Notes: generated by a model not told the origin, from the letters alone. A DNA stretch of 64,000 nucleotides from Paraburkholderia eburnea (GCF_002917095.1 NZ_PQGA01000006.1:186001-250000); one strand, 5' to 3'. Positions 1 to 9,813 are shown, counted from the stretch's first letter. Translations and numbers: made by a program.

Positions 1-1
1 C

Positions 2-670
2 CATAGGACGTTCGCGCCGCACGTCGTCGACTGGCTGATTCAGGCAGGCCCCGAAGTCGAACTGATCGCCATTTCGAGCGACGTCGAGGCGTTGCTCACC
101 CAGCTGCGCCCATCGCCCGAGGACGCCTCAAGCCGCGGCTCGGCAAGGACGGCGCGCAGCGTGGCGGCAGTGGAACGCGTACTTGCCATGGCGGAACGCG
201 ACTTCGGCACGCTAGTGCGCATTCGCAGCGAGATGCTGCGCGCGAAGCTGCCGTCAACCCGCAGCGGCGGCAGAATCACGAGCATGATCGGCACTTTCGC
301 GCTGAGCGAACGCATCGAAGCCTCGCTGCTATGGATCAAAAGCAATCACGCGGGATCGGTGTCGATCTCCGAACTGGCGCGGCGCGCGTCCATGAGCGAG
401 CGCAATTTCCTGCGACGTTTCAAGGCTGAGGTCGGACAGACCCCGCGTGAATATCTCGCGCGCGTGCGACTGGAAAATGCGCAGATTCTGCTCGTGCAGA
501 CCGACTTGCCGGTCGACAAGATCGCACGCCGCTGCGGGCTCTTCAACGGCGATCATCTGCGCCGCTATTTTCTCAAGTACCTCTCCGTTTCGCCGCTGGA
601 ATACCGTTCGCTGGCGCGCGAGCGCCCTGTGACGGGTGCCGCGATCGAGACGCTCAACACGGGCATTTGA
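2..670 (+). CDS. AraC-family transcriptional regulator (GlxA-like), 5'-truncated by window edge
   Basis: The frame is open from base 2, so the true start lies outside the window. The visible 222 residues carry a C-terminal AraC double helix-turn-helix: the segment SISELARRASMSERNFLRRF is the first recognition helix region, and the second runs through LPVDKIARRCGLF near the end. The preceding part reads like the tail of a DJ-1/PfpI-type amidotransferase-like domain, as in GlxA regulators. It lies 49 bp upstream of the heptosyltransferase on the same strand, so it may control or be co-transcribed with the adhesin genes. A second regulator of the same type closes the island at 8516-9646. The family assignment is firm; the target genes are inferred from position. 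Confidence 0.85.
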   Translation, partial: HRTFAPHVVDWLIQAGPEVELIAISSDVEALLTQLRPSPEDASSRGSARTARSVAAVERVLAMAERDFGTLVRIRSEMLRAKLPSTRSGGRITSMIGTFALSERIEASLLWIKSNHAGSVSISELARRASMSERNFLRRFKAEVGQTPREYLARVRLENAQILLVQTDLPVDKIARRCGLFNGDHLRRYFLKYLSVSPLEYRSLARERPVTGAAIETLNTGI

Positions 671-719
671 ACCGCGTGACAAGTCGATAATACAGCAACC
701 AGACCATACGGGACCAACA

Positions 720-2003
720 ATGAGCATTACTAACCAAATGGAATCGCGGGATCGTATCTCCTCTCCCCGCCATGAAGCACCGGTCGCGAGCGCCCCGCCT
801 GCGCTCAAGGCGCCGTTCCCGGCTCCCGCGCCGTTGCCGACGCAGCAGGCCGCCGAAGGCATCCGCTTCGACTTCAACCTGGGCTGCCGTGTCGCGCTCC
901 CTGCGGGCGACTGGCGCGTTCGACTGACCGATCTCGACACCGGCAACGTGCTCTACGAGACGACGATCGGCGCGGGCACGGTCAGCAGCGCGAAAAAATA
1001 CTTCGTGCGCTTCGGCATCGAGATTCATGACCGCACGCGCCCCAATCGCCCTGCGGTCGTGAGTCATGCCTACGACGCCGCAAGCCAGCCGGTGCTGATC
1101 CAGTTCCCGGTTGGCACGCTCGGCGATATCGTCGGCTGGTTTCCGTACGCGGTGAAATTCCAGCGGCAGCATCATTGCCGTCTCACCTGCGCGATGTCGG
1201 CCCAGTTGATTCCGCTTTTCGAGGAAGCCTATCCCGAGATTGAGTTCATCGAGCCGGACGCGGTTCGGCCCGAGCGCTACTACGCAACCTACAACATCGG
1301 CCTGTTTTTCGACGACAGCGCCGGCGACTGGCAGCCGTGCGACTTCCGTCAAACGGGCCTGCATCGCACCGCCGGCTACATCCTCGGCGTCGATCCCTTC
1401 GAGACGCCGCCCCTGCTCGCACTGGACGACGAGCGCCGCCCCATCGAGGAGCGCTACGTCTGCATCGCGACGCAGAGCACCACGCAATGCAAGTACTGGA
1501 ACAACCCGGAGGGCTGGCGCGAGATCGTCGCCTTTCTGAAGGACCAGGGCTATCGCGTGATCTGCATCGACCAGAAGCCGGTGCATGGTCATGGGATCGT
1601 CTGGAATCACATTCCGCATGGCGCAGAGGATCAGACCGGTGAACGTCCGATCACCGAGCGCGCGAGATGGCTCAAGCACGCGGATTTTTTTGTTGGACTG
1701 TCGAGCGGATTGTCCTGGCTCGCCTGGGCGGCACGCACGCCGGTCGTGCTGATCAGCGGCTTTTCGAGCGCGAGCAATGAGTTTTCGACGCCGGGGCGGG
1801 TGATCAACTATCACGCCTGCAACAGCTGCTGGAACGATCCGCGCGTGCGCTTCGATCACAGCGATTTCCTCTGGTGTCCGCGGCACGCCGGCACGCCGCG
1901 TCAATTCGAATGCACGCGGCTCATCACGGCCGCGCAGGTGAAGGCGGCCATTCAGCGCCTGCCGGCGTTCGCCGCCACGGTGGGCACGCCCGGCGAAAAC
2001 TAG
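720..2003 (+). CDS. Autotransporter strand-loop-strand O-heptosyltransferase (BAHT family)
   Basis: This 427-residue cytoplasmic glycosyltransferase should add heptose to the autotransporter encoded 209 bp downstream, before export. The C-terminal half has a GT9/heptosyltransferase-like fold signature (FFVGLSSGLSWLAWAARTPV, then a GFSS loop). It is followed by four cysteines, about C367, C370, C386 and C398 (spacing CX2C-X15-C-X11-C), matching the iron-binding cysteine finger known from the TibC/BAHT family. The ATG at 720 is preferred to the in-frame ATG at 636, which would overlap the regulator by 35 bp; the chosen start follows a purine-rich stretch. The N-terminal 60 residues are proline- and alanine-rich. 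The reaction on ADP-heptose is known for the family and inferred here. Confidence 0.88.
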   Translation: MSITNQMESRDRISSPRHEAPVASAPPALKAPFPAPAPLPTQQAAEGIRFDFNLGCRVALPAGDWRVRLTDLDTGNVLYETTIGAGTVSSAKKYFVRFGIEIHDRTRPNRPAVVSHAYDAASQPVLIQFPVGTLGDIVGWFPYAVKFQRQHHCRLTCAMSAQLIPLFEEAYPEIEFIEPDAVRPERYYATYNIGLFFDDSAGDWQPCDFRQTGLHRTAGYILGVDPFETPPLLALDDERRPIEERYVCIATQSTTQCKYWNNPEGWREIVAFLKDQGYRVICIDQKPVHGHGIVWNHIPHGAEDQTGERPITERARWLKHADFFVGLSSGLSWLAWAARTPVVLISGFSSASNEFSTPGRVINYHACNSCWNDPRVRFDHSDFLWCPRHAGTPRQFECTRLITAAQVKAAIQRLPAFAATVGTPGEN

Positions 2004-2212
2004 TCAGGAAACACGACAGGAGAGCCACGACCGCAACATCGCCTCGCGGTAACCGTTCTCATAGCCATTAATTCGGTATGCGAATCAATTTGTTGGCAGA
2101 GGGAAAGCTGTACCTGAAAGCGCCGCTGGGGCGCGGCAGATAGCGACAAGACAACCCGGCGACATCACTCCGTTGAACACGCATCTGAGTTGGATCACAC
2201 AGGGGGACCAGA

Positions 2213-5200
2213 ATGAAACCGATCACCTATCGCCGCAGATTCTGCGTACACATGTTTGGCCGGCGCTCGCAGCGGATCTCCCGCCTGACGGCGCTGCTCC
2301 TGTCGGGCGTCATGGCCCATGGCTGGTCGACGAACGCTGGCGCGCAATACGTAGTCAGCGCCGGACAGACCACGTCGGGCGTCGTCGTGCCCAACGGCTC
2401 CGATCAGACCCAATGGGTGCTGAGCGGCGGCACGGCCATCGCCACCGTGGTCAACAGCGGGGGCACCCAGCAGGTAACGGGCGGTGCCGCCGACGGAACG
2501 ACGGTCAACAACGCAGGCGCGCAGTTTGTCGTCGATAGCGCAACGGCAAGCGGCACGACGGTCTATACGGGACTTCAGTACATCGCCGACGGCGGCAGCG
2601 CGACCGACACCGTCGTCAATGGCATCGGCGCCATACCCGTCGCCGCCCAGATCGCCGAAATCACGCTCGCCGCCGCGCTCGGCTCGGGCAGTTTCCGCAT
2701 TGCGGCGGTCCCGTCCGCGCCCGATGGCGTCACGATCGTCGTCAGCTCGGGCGGCACGGTGCAAAGCGCAACGCTCGACGCCGCGCTGCAGTTCGTCGAT
2801 AGCGGCGGCACGGCGACCAGCAACACCATCATTGCGGGCGTCCAGCTCGTCAACAGCGGCGGCACGACGCTCGACAACGATGTGATCGGCGGCATACAGG
2901 TCGTCAACGGCAGCGGCAGCACGGCGACCAGCAACTCGCTCACGGGCAGCGTGCAGGTCGTCAACGGCAGCGGCAGCACGGCGACCAGCAACTCGCTCAC
3001 GGGCAGCGTGCAGGTCGTCGGCAACGGCGGCACCACCAGCGGCAACTCGCTTGTCGGCGGCGTCCAGTACCTCGACCTCGGCGGCACGGCCACGAGCAAT
3101 TCGCTCACGGCCAGCTACCAGTTCGTCGGCTACGACAGCATCGCGACCAGCAACACGCTGGAACTCAGCGCGCAGGACATCGGCTACGGCGGCAACGCCA
3201 ACGACACGACGCTCGATCGCAGCGTCCAGACCATCGGGTCGGGCGGCACGGCGACCAGCACCTCCGTCAATTCCGCCAGCACGCAGTATGTTCTGGGCGG
3301 CAACGCGCTCATCACCGACATCAACAACGGCGGCACGCAGACCATTGCGAGCGGGGGTATCGCCACCAGCAATAGCGTCAATAGCGGCGGCGCGCAGTAC
3401 GTTGCGAGCGCGGGCAGCGCCGTCGTCACGGTAGTCAGCGGCGGCGGCAATCAATATGTGGTCGGCGGCGCGGCCACGAGCAATGTCATCGATGGCGGCA
3501 CCCAGACCATCGCCAGCGGTGGCGTCGCCACCAGCAATACCGTGCTCGCGCAAGGCGCGCAGTACGTCGCGGCGTCGGGGACGGCAGATCTCACCTGGGT
3601 CGAAAGCGGCGGCAATCAATACGTGGTGGGCGGAGCCGCGAACAGCAACACCATCGACAGCGGCGGCGTGCAGACGGTGGCCAGCGGCGGCATCGCGAGC
3701 ATCAACACCATCAACAGCGGCGGCGCGCAGTACGTGGCGAGCGCGGGCAGCGCGTTTGAAACCGTGGTCTCCAGCGGCGGCAATCAATATGTCGTCGGCG
3801 GCACGGCGAGCGGCAACACCATCGACAACGGCGGCGTGCAGACGGCGGCCAGCGGCGGCCTCGCCATCGGCAACAGCATCGAGAGCGGTGGCGTGCAATA
3901 CGTCGTAAGCGCGGGAACCGTCGTCTCGACAACCATTAACAGCGGCGGCAATCAGTACGTAGTCGGCGGTGCCGCGAACAGCAACAGCGTCGAAAACGGC
4001 GGCGTCCAGACCATCGCCAGCGGCGGCATCGCCACCGGCAACAGCATCGACAACGGCGGCGCGCAATACGTCGCGAGCGCTGGAACCGCCGTCTCAACGA
4101 CCATTAACAGCGGCGGCAATCAGTACGTAGTCGGCGGCGCCGCGAACAGCAACAGCGTCGAAAACGGCGGCGTCCAGACCATCGCCAGCGGCGGCATCGC
4201 CACCGGCAACAGCATCGACAACGGCGGCGCGCAATACGTCGCGGGCGCGGGAACCGCCGTCTCGACGACCATTAACAGCGGCGGCAATCAGTACGTAGTC
4301 GGCGGCGCCGCGAACGGCAACAGCGTCGAAAACGGCGGCATCCAGACCATCGCCAGCGGCATCGCTACCGGCAACAGCATCGACAACGGCGGCGCGCAAT
4401 ACGTCGTGGGCGCGGGAACCGCCATCTCGACGACCGTCAACAGCGGCGGCAACCAGTATGTCTTCGGCGGCCTCGCGACCAGCAACACGCTGCTCTCCGG
4501 CGGCACGCAGTACGTGGCGAGCGGCGGCACGGCCAGCGTCACACTCGTCGGCAACGGCGCAACGCAGTACGTGGCCGTCTCGGGGACGGCCAGTGCCTCG
4601 ACCCTCTCGGGAGGCGGCACGCAGATCGTGGGAGCCGGCGGCCTCGCGACCAGCACGAGCGTCAACAGCGGCGGCCTGCAATACGTCGCGTCCGCAGGCG
4701 TGACCAGCGTCACGGCGATCAACAACGGCGGCGTGCAGAACGTCGTCAGCGGCGGCACGGCCATCGGCACGACCGTCAACTCGGGCGGCGTTCAATATCT
4801 GACGAACGGGTCCGTCGTGACCGATACGACGCTCAACGGCGGCATGCAGAGCGTCAACGCGGGCAGCCTCGCCAATCTCACGACGGTCAACACCGCAGGC
4901 TTCCAGGCCGTCAACAGCGGCGCGCTCACGAGCGGCACCGTGATCAACGGCAGCGGCACCCAGGTCGTCATGAGCGGCGGCGTGACCAGCCATTCCGTTG
5001 TCAACAGCGGTGGCATGCAGAACGTGCTGGGCACCGTTGTGAGCGCAACGGTCAACGGCGGCGGCACGCTCATGCTCGGTCAAGGCGGAGCCTCGGGCGC
5101 GCTCGTCGGCGACACGCACAACGACGGCACGCTCGTCTTCGACCTCGCCGGCACCTACGCCTATGGCGGCGCGTTCACAGGCAGCGGCACGCTCGTGGAT

Positions 5201-6688
5201 ACGCACAGCGGCACGGTCATCCTGAACGGCGCGAGCACGGCCTACAGCGGCACGACGCAGGTGCTCGCGGGCACGCTGGAAGTGGGTGACAGTGCGCATA
5301 CGTCGGCGACGCTCGGCGGCAATGTCGTCGTCGGCGAGGCGGGCACGTTGCGCGGGCACGGCACGATCGGCGGCAACGTCGTCAACGACGGCACCGTCAG
5401 CCCCGGCGGCTCGATCGGCACGACCACGATCGTCGGCAATTACCAGCAGGCCGCCGCCGCCACGCTGCAAGTGGAAATCAGCCCGACCTCGGCCTCGCAA
5501 CTCGACGTGATGGGCAACGCCACGCTCGCCGGCACGCTGGCGATCGTCTACGACGCCGGCAGCAGCGCCGCGGCGAGCGCCTATGGACCGGGAACGGTCA
5601 AGCTGCTCACGGCGTCGTCGATCAGCGGCGCGTTCTCGGGCGCGCCGGTTGCGATCGTCGAAAGCGGCGCGAATTTGAGCTATGTGACGCCGAGCGTCAC
5701 CTATAAGGCGAACGAGGTCGATCTCGTCCTCGCGCCGATCGACACGAGCATTTTCACGGCGATGGGTTCGGCGATTTCGCAAGTCGCCCAGGCCACGAAC
5801 GCGGCGATTCTCGACCGCGTCAGCCGTCTGTGCCGCAGCACCAACACACGCGACTGTATCGCCGGCACCGACCACGTGTGGATCAAGGCCGTCGGCGATT
5901 ACGCGCGCACCGACGACAACGGCGGCATCTCCGGTTACTCGGCGCGCCAGTATGGCTTCATCGCGGGCTACGACCACCGCATCGGCAGCTATGACGTGGG
6001 CGGCACACTGGCCTACAGCCATGTCGACGTGAGCGAAGCGCAAACGCCCGACACCGGCACGGCCGACAGCCTGCGATGGTCCGCCTACGGCGCGACGTGG
6101 ACGGGGCCGGTCAACCTGGCCGCCACCGTTGGCCTTGGCTACGACTTCATCGACCAGAAGCGGCCGTTCGATACGGCAATCGGCAATACGTCGGGCAGCC
6201 ACAACGGCCTCGAAGTCACCGCTGCCGCGCAAGCCAGCATGCCGCTGCCCTCGCTGGGCGGCTTCGTGCTGATTCCGCGCGCGGGACTGCGCTTCGCGTA
6301 CTTCCACGGCCAGGCCTTCAGCGAGTCGGGCGCGGGCAACCAGGATCTGTTGGTCGGCACCGACAACATCCAGAGCGTGCAGCCGTATGCCCAAATGGCG
6401 CTGCGTTATGCGTTCGGCAGCACGTCGATGCCTTCGCACCTGGAAGCCTATGTGGGCTACGCGCGCGAGGTCGGCACCACCAATCGCGCCGTGTCGGTGA
6501 GCGCGCAGGACGGCACGCAATTTACGGCGGCCGGCGTGCCGCTGCCGCGCAACCTCGTCACGGCGGGCGTCTCGCTGAACATGCGGGTGACGCGCTCGCT
6601 GTGGGTGTCCGCCGCCTTCGACACCCTGCTGCATACCTCGAACGCGTCAGTGAAGGCCGGCAGCATCAAGGTGGATTACCGGTTCTGA
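2213..6688 (+). CDS. AIDA-type autotransporter adhesin with strand-loop-strand repeats
   Basis: A 1491-residue type V secretion protein. The N-terminus has a long, arginine-rich extended signal region before a hydrophobic stretch ending near ALA-type residues at about 45. Residues about 45-960 are a passenger built of about 19-residue repeats (pattern GGTATSNTVNSGGxQYV), the substrate type for BAHT heptosyltransferases. Residues about 960-1190 look like a PATR/pertactin-like beta-helix (GTLEVG, GTVSPGGSIG). The last 280 residues form the translocating beta-barrel, ending in the aromatic DYRF signature of outer-membrane proteins. A GGGGA ribosome site lies just before the ATG. The passenger likely mediates adhesion or aggregation. 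The long antisense open frames across it are by-products of the repeats. Confidence 0.93.
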   Translation: MKPITYRRRFCVHMFGRRSQRISRLTALLLSGVMAHGWSTNAGAQYVVSAGQTTSGVVVPNGSDQTQWVLSGGTAIATVVNSGGTQQVTGGAADGTTVNNAGAQFVVDSATASGTTVYTGLQYIADGGSATDTVVNGIGAIPVAAQIAEITLAAALGSGSFRIAAVPSAPDGVTIVVSSGGTVQSATLDAALQFVDSGGTATSNTIIAGVQLVNSGGTTLDNDVIGGIQVVNGSGSTATSNSLTGSVQVVNGSGSTATSNSLTGSVQVVGNGGTTSGNSLVGGVQYLDLGGTATSNSLTASYQFVGYDSIATSNTLELSAQDIGYGGNANDTTLDRSVQTIGSGGTATSTSVNSASTQYVLGGNALITDINNGGTQTIASGGIATSNSVNSGGAQYVASAGSAVVTVVSGGGNQYVVGGAATSNVIDGGTQTIASGGVATSNTVLAQGAQYVAASGTADLTWVESGGNQYVVGGAANSNTIDSGGVQTVASGGIASINTINSGGAQYVASAGSAFETVVSSGGNQYVVGGTASGNTIDNGGVQTAASGGLAIGNSIESGGVQYVVSAGTVVSTTINSGGNQYVVGGAANSNSVENGGVQTIASGGIATGNSIDNGGAQYVASAGTAVSTTINSGGNQYVVGGAANSNSVENGGVQTIASGGIATGNSIDNGGAQYVAGAGTAVSTTINSGGNQYVVGGAANGNSVENGGIQTIASGIATGNSIDNGGAQYVVGAGTAISTTVNSGGNQYVFGGLATSNTLLSGGTQYVASGGTASVTLVGNGATQYVAVSGTASASTLSGGGTQIVGAGGLATSTSVNSGGLQYVASAGVTSVTAINNGGVQNVVSGGTAIGTTVNSGGVQYLTNGSVVTDTTLNGGMQSVNAGSLANLTTVNTAGFQAVNSGALTSGTVINGSGTQVVMSGGVTSHSVVNSGGMQNVLGTVVSATVNGGGTLMLGQGGASGALVGDTHNDGTLVFDLAGTYAYGGAFTGSGTLVDTHSGTVILNGASTAYSGTTQVLAGTLEVGDSAHTSATLGGNVVVGEAGTLRGHGTIGGNVVNDGTVSPGGSIGTTTIVGNYQQAAAATLQVEISPTSASQLDVMGNATLAGTLAIVYDAGSSAAASAYGPGTVKLLTASSISGAFSGAPVAIVESGANLSYVTPSVTYKANEVDLVLAPIDTSIFTAMGSAISQVAQATNAAILDRVSRLCRSTNTRDCIAGTDHVWIKAVGDYARTDDNGGISGYSARQYGFIAGYDHRIGSYDVGGTLAYSHVDVSEAQTPDTGTADSLRWSAYGATWTGPVNLAATVGLGYDFIDQKRPFDTAIGNTSGSHNGLEVTAAAQASMPLPSLGGFVLIPRAGLRFAYFHGQAFSESGAGNQDLLVGTDNIQSVQPYAQMALRYAFGSTSMPSHLEAYVGYAREVGTTNRAVSVSAQDGTQFTAAGVPLPRNLVTAGVSLNMRVTRSLWVSAAFDTLLHTSNASVKAGSIKVDYRF
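3935..4435 (+). repeat. Three tandem 168-bp repeats inside the autotransporter gene
   Basis: Near-identical units start at 3935, 4103 and 4271 (the last is 165 bp because one glycine codon is lost). Each encodes 56 residues, about three strand-loop-strand repeats. A smaller example lies at 2897-3067, where a 57-bp (19-residue) unit starts at 2897, 2954 and 3011. The near-identity at DNA level indicates recent duplication and a site for copy-number change. Confidence 0.9.
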
Positions 6689-6752
6689 GACGCGGCTGAG
6701 TTGGCTGGGAAGCCGTTTTAAAGCGGCTTGTGAACCGGATTGGGAGACCGTT

Positions 6753-8465
6753 ATGACCGTACCGTTTTTTATCGTCTCGGGACTTGCGATCGGCGTGACG
6801 CTGGCCGTGCCAGGCGCCGCGCTCGCCGATCCCGCCGACTCCGTCGATCCGCCGTCCATCCCGGTGGCGGCCGACGCGCTAGCGCACGCGCCGCCTGGCA
6901 TCGACGCGCCGCTCGCGCAGGCTACCGAAAACGACGAAGGCCTCGATTCCGACGCGCCCGCGAGGGTGTCGGAACACGTCGATACATCGCCGGGCAGCAG
7001 CGCGAAAAAAACTCCAGACGCCGACAATGCAGATGATATGGAGACCTCACGAGTTCCGTCGAAACTCGCCGACGACCACAGCGAGGTGCCCCCTATCGAC
7101 GGCAAGTCGATTGCGCTGACCCTCTCGCCCTTGCCGGAAGACGCGGTGGCAGCGGACGCCGCTAACGCGGCAGCCGCCAGTACAGCGCCGGTTGTGTCGG
7201 CGTCGGCTGCATCGTCGAGGGCGGTCACGCTCGCCAGCGGCCCGGTGGAACCGCCAGCCATCTCGGCGGCCTCCTCCACGGGCGCACCGGCGGCAATCAC
7301 GTCGGCCGCTACCGAAGAAGGTCTCGACGAACCCGCGCTGGACTCGCCGCTCGCCCAGGAGTTGATCGCGGGCTTCTATTCGCGCATCAACGTGCTGGGC
7401 TACGGCGTTCTCCAAGACCCGGTGAACTCGACGCTGAATCCGAACAATGCGCTTGGTATCCAGCACTACCAGACGCAGCTTGCCCTGCGCCCGGACTTCA
7501 GCCTGAACTTCCGCCAACTCGAACTCGGCATCAAGCCGCGCTTCGAGGCCGACTGGGATCGTGTGCAGAATGGCGTCCAGGGCGGCACGGATCTGACGAC
7601 CGCGACGGCCTACATCAACGAGTGGATTGCCCGCTACCGTGTCACGGACAAGCTGCTGGTGAGCTATGGCCGCGAGAATCTGCAATGGGGGCCTTCGCAA
7701 TTGCTCTCACCGTCCAATCCGTTCAACCAGAACAACGGCAAGAACAACCCGGCGATCGAACAGCCGGGGCTGGATTACGCGCGCGTCGTCGCGATCCCGA
7801 ACTCGTCGTTCACGGGCTCGTTCATCGCCAACACCGGCGCGGGCCGGCTCAATGACAGCACCGAGGCCAGCGGCCCGTTTCACAAGGCCTACGCGTCCAA
7901 GTTCGACTACACCGGCGAGAAAACCTACTTCTCGCTGGTCGTCTCCAAACGCGATACGACGCCCTGGCGCATGGGCTATTTCGGCGGCTGGAACGTCTCC
8001 GATGCCTGGCTGCTCTACAGCGAAGGCAGCGCGGCGCTTTCCACGGCCACGAATCCAGCGCTCCCGCACCCGGACTACGATCTGCTCGCCGGTGCGACCT
8101 ACACGCTCATGAACGGCGCGATGATCACGGGCGAGTACTTTCACCATAATGCGGGCTGCACGACGCAGGACATCGCGCATTGTGCTTCGTCGCTCACGCT
8201 CGATCCGACCAACCCCTATCCGCGCCGCGACTATCTGCTGCTCCAGTACGTCGACGCGAAGCTCGTGCGCAATGTCAGCCTCACCGTGCGCGTGATCCAG
8301 GACCTCAACGATCACTCGACGCAGTTGCTCTCGGACGTCGAATATGAAGTCGGGAAAAACTGGCTGCTCTACTTCGTCCCGTCGGTGACGCTCGGACCGA
8401 GCCGCAGCGAATTCGGCAGCCTCGTGCGCTACTCCATCTTCGCGGGCGCTTCGTTCACGTTCTAG
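6753..8465 (+). CDS. Outer-membrane beta-barrel protein with disordered Ala/Pro-rich N-terminus
   Basis: The 570-residue product starts with a signal peptide (hydrophobic to about residue 25, then ALADPAD). Residues about 30-195 are low-complexity, rich in alanine, proline, aspartate and serine, and probably disordered. From about 200 it becomes a pattern of alternating beta strands with aromatic girdles (LSFNFRQLELGIKPRFEADW type segments) and ends in GASFTF, the terminal phenylalanine of outer-membrane barrels. It starts 64 bp after the autotransporter on the same strand, with GGGAG before the ATG. I do not recognise a specific porin family. A role in surface display or passage of the neighbouring adhesin, or as an independent channel, is speculation from position. 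Confidence 0.75.
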   Translation: MTVPFFIVSGLAIGVTLAVPGAALADPADSVDPPSIPVAADALAHAPPGIDAPLAQATENDEGLDSDAPARVSEHVDTSPGSSAKKTPDADNADDMETSRVPSKLADDHSEVPPIDGKSIALTLSPLPEDAVAADAANAAAASTAPVVSASAASSRAVTLASGPVEPPAISAASSTGAPAAITSAATEEGLDEPALDSPLAQELIAGFYSRINVLGYGVLQDPVNSTLNPNNALGIQHYQTQLALRPDFSLNFRQLELGIKPRFEADWDRVQNGVQGGTDLTTATAYINEWIARYRVTDKLLVSYGRENLQWGPSQLLSPSNPFNQNNGKNNPAIEQPGLDYARVVAIPNSSFTGSFIANTGAGRLNDSTEASGPFHKAYASKFDYTGEKTYFSLVVSKRDTTPWRMGYFGGWNVSDAWLLYSEGSAALSTATNPALPHPDYDLLAGATYTLMNGAMITGEYFHHNAGCTTQDIAHCASSLTLDPTNPYPRRDYLLLQYVDAKLVRNVSLTVRVIQDLNDHSTQLLSDVEYEVGKNWLLYFVPSVTLGPSRSEFGSLVRYSIFAGASFTF

Positions 8466-8471
8466 ATCGGC

Positions 8472-8500
8472 GGACGGGCGTGAGGCGCCCGTCCGTTTCT
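8472..8500. terminator. Hairpin terminator between convergent genes
   Basis: A perfect 9-bp stem (GGACGGGCG at 8472-8480 and its complement at 8486-8494) with a 5-base loop is followed by GTTTCTTC. It sits in the 50 bp between the converging barrel-protein and regulator genes. The T-rich tail is short, so strength is uncertain. Confidence 0.65.
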
Positions 8501-8515
8501 TCGCGACTTCGCGCG

Positions 8516-9646
8516 TCAGGTCGTCGGCTCCAGCCCGGATGAAGGGACGGCGACCGATGCGCGCGCCGCTGCCTGCACCGTCTGCTTAACCGTCTGTGAA
8601 GCCGGCAGCGCGAGCGTCGTCGCCTCCTGCGCCGGGAACGGCAGCGGCGCATCGGCCATGCGCCGCGCGTCGGCGCGATAGGCGGTCGCCGTGGTGGCGA
8701 GATGTTTGCGCAAGAGCTTCGAAAGCCGCCCGCCACAACCAATGCCGCAGCGCTCCGCGATCTTGTCGACGGACAGGTTCGTTTCGACCAGCAGCCGGCA
8801 GCACATGTCGAGTCGCGCGTACATCAGATACTCGGAAGGCGTCACGCCGATCTCGATCTTGAAGCGCCTCAGGAAATTACGCTCGCTCATCGCGGCCACG
8901 CGAGCCGCCTCGCGCATGACGACCGGGCTGGCTGCATGCGCCAGTAACCAGCGCGCCGACGCCTGAATGCGATCGCTCACGAAGTGCTCGGCGTTCTTGC
9001 GCACGATGGCCGTGAACTGCGTCTCGGACGGCGGCGCGACGGCCACGGCGATCTGGTTGACGATGTCAGCGCCCAGATCCGTCTGGATCACATCGAGCGC
9101 CATGCGCAGCGGTCCCACGAAGTTTGCATACGCGCACGCTTCGGTCGACCGTGGCGTCACGTTGCCTGCGCCGTTGCCGGATGGCCGGGCGTGACGCACG
9201 GCCACGCTGGCGGCCGCGTCGAGCAAAAGCCTGCCCTCCGCGATCGGCAGCGTCAGCCGGCAGCACGGCACGGCCTGTCGCAACCAGCCGACAAGCCGTT
9301 CATCGCAGAGCGCGTGGTGCGCGCCTGCGCCGCCCATGATGAACAGCACGTCGAAACCTTCGCCGTGATGGCAGGCCTCGATGCTCTCCGTCCAGACGAC
9401 CATGGTGGACGAACTCGCAATCATGCCGCCGGTCGCCGAAAGCAGGCGCACGTTGTAAATCGGGCTGTCGCTGCGCCAGGATCGCGACAGGACGTTGGCG
9501 GACTGGAAGGCCCGCGCGACGGTGATGGCCTCCTGTTGCGAGAAACCATTGAATAGCGTGATTGCGATCTGTCTGACCGTGCGGGTGCTGCGCGGCCCGC
9601 CGGCCCGATTGGACACGACGCCAAATACATTCGGAAGGCGCTCCAT
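8516..9646 (-). CDS. AraC-family regulator with N-terminal DJ-1/PfpI-like domain (GlxA-like)
   Basis: The 376-residue product has an N-terminal amidotransferase-like domain (IAITLFNGFSQQEAITVARA; later DVLFIMGGAGAHHAL) and a C-terminal AraC helix-turn-helix (MREAARVAAMSERNFLRRFK, then LSVDKIAERCGIG). The start at 9646 is chosen because AGGGGAAAACAAG precedes it; the frame stays open further upstream but overlaps the neighbouring small gene. It strongly resembles the truncated regulator at the window start, so the adhesin island is bracketed by paralogues. The PfpI-like domain in this family is thought to be a ligand sensor, not an enzyme. It probably regulates the converging adhesin genes, but this is positional inference. 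Confidence 0.88.
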   Translation of the reverse strand: MERLPNVFGVVSNRAGGPRSTRTVRQIAITLFNGFSQQEAITVARAFQSANVLSRSWRSDSPIYNVRLLSATGGMIASSSTMVVWTESIEACHHGEGFDVLFIMGGAGAHHALCDERLVGWLRQAVPCCRLTLPIAEGRLLLDAAASVAVRHARPSGNGAGNVTPRSTEACAYANFVGPLRMALDVIQTDLGADIVNQIAVAVAPPSETQFTAIVRKNAEHFVSDRIQASARWLLAHAASPVVMREAARVAAMSERNFLRRFKIEIGVTPSEYLMYARLDMCCRLLVETNLSVDKIAERCGIGCGGRLSKLLRKHLATTATAYRADARRMADAPLPFPAQEATTLALPASQTVKQTVQAAARASVAVPSSGLEPTT

Positions 9647-9813
9647 CTTGTTTTCCCCTGTTGTGCGGGTGAGCTGCTGCTTGCGCTGCGCCGCCCCAAC
9701 CCCGCGACGGCACGCGACGCACAGCCAACCTGAAGTGCAACCTGCATTCTTTGCCACTGCTGCCAGCCGGCGGCCATCGGTGACGATCGGTGACCATCGG
9801 CGGCGAGAAGGAC

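Noticed and set aside
2897-4435. Regular repeats that could suggest a CRISPR-like array
   Set aside because: Repeats are contiguous, in frame and coding; there are no unique spacers.
2195-6634. Two very long minus-strand open frames (623 and 846 codons) across the autotransporter
   Set aside because: They are antisense shadows of the repetitive, GC-rich adhesin gene, with low-complexity Ala/Arg/Asp translations and no start signals.
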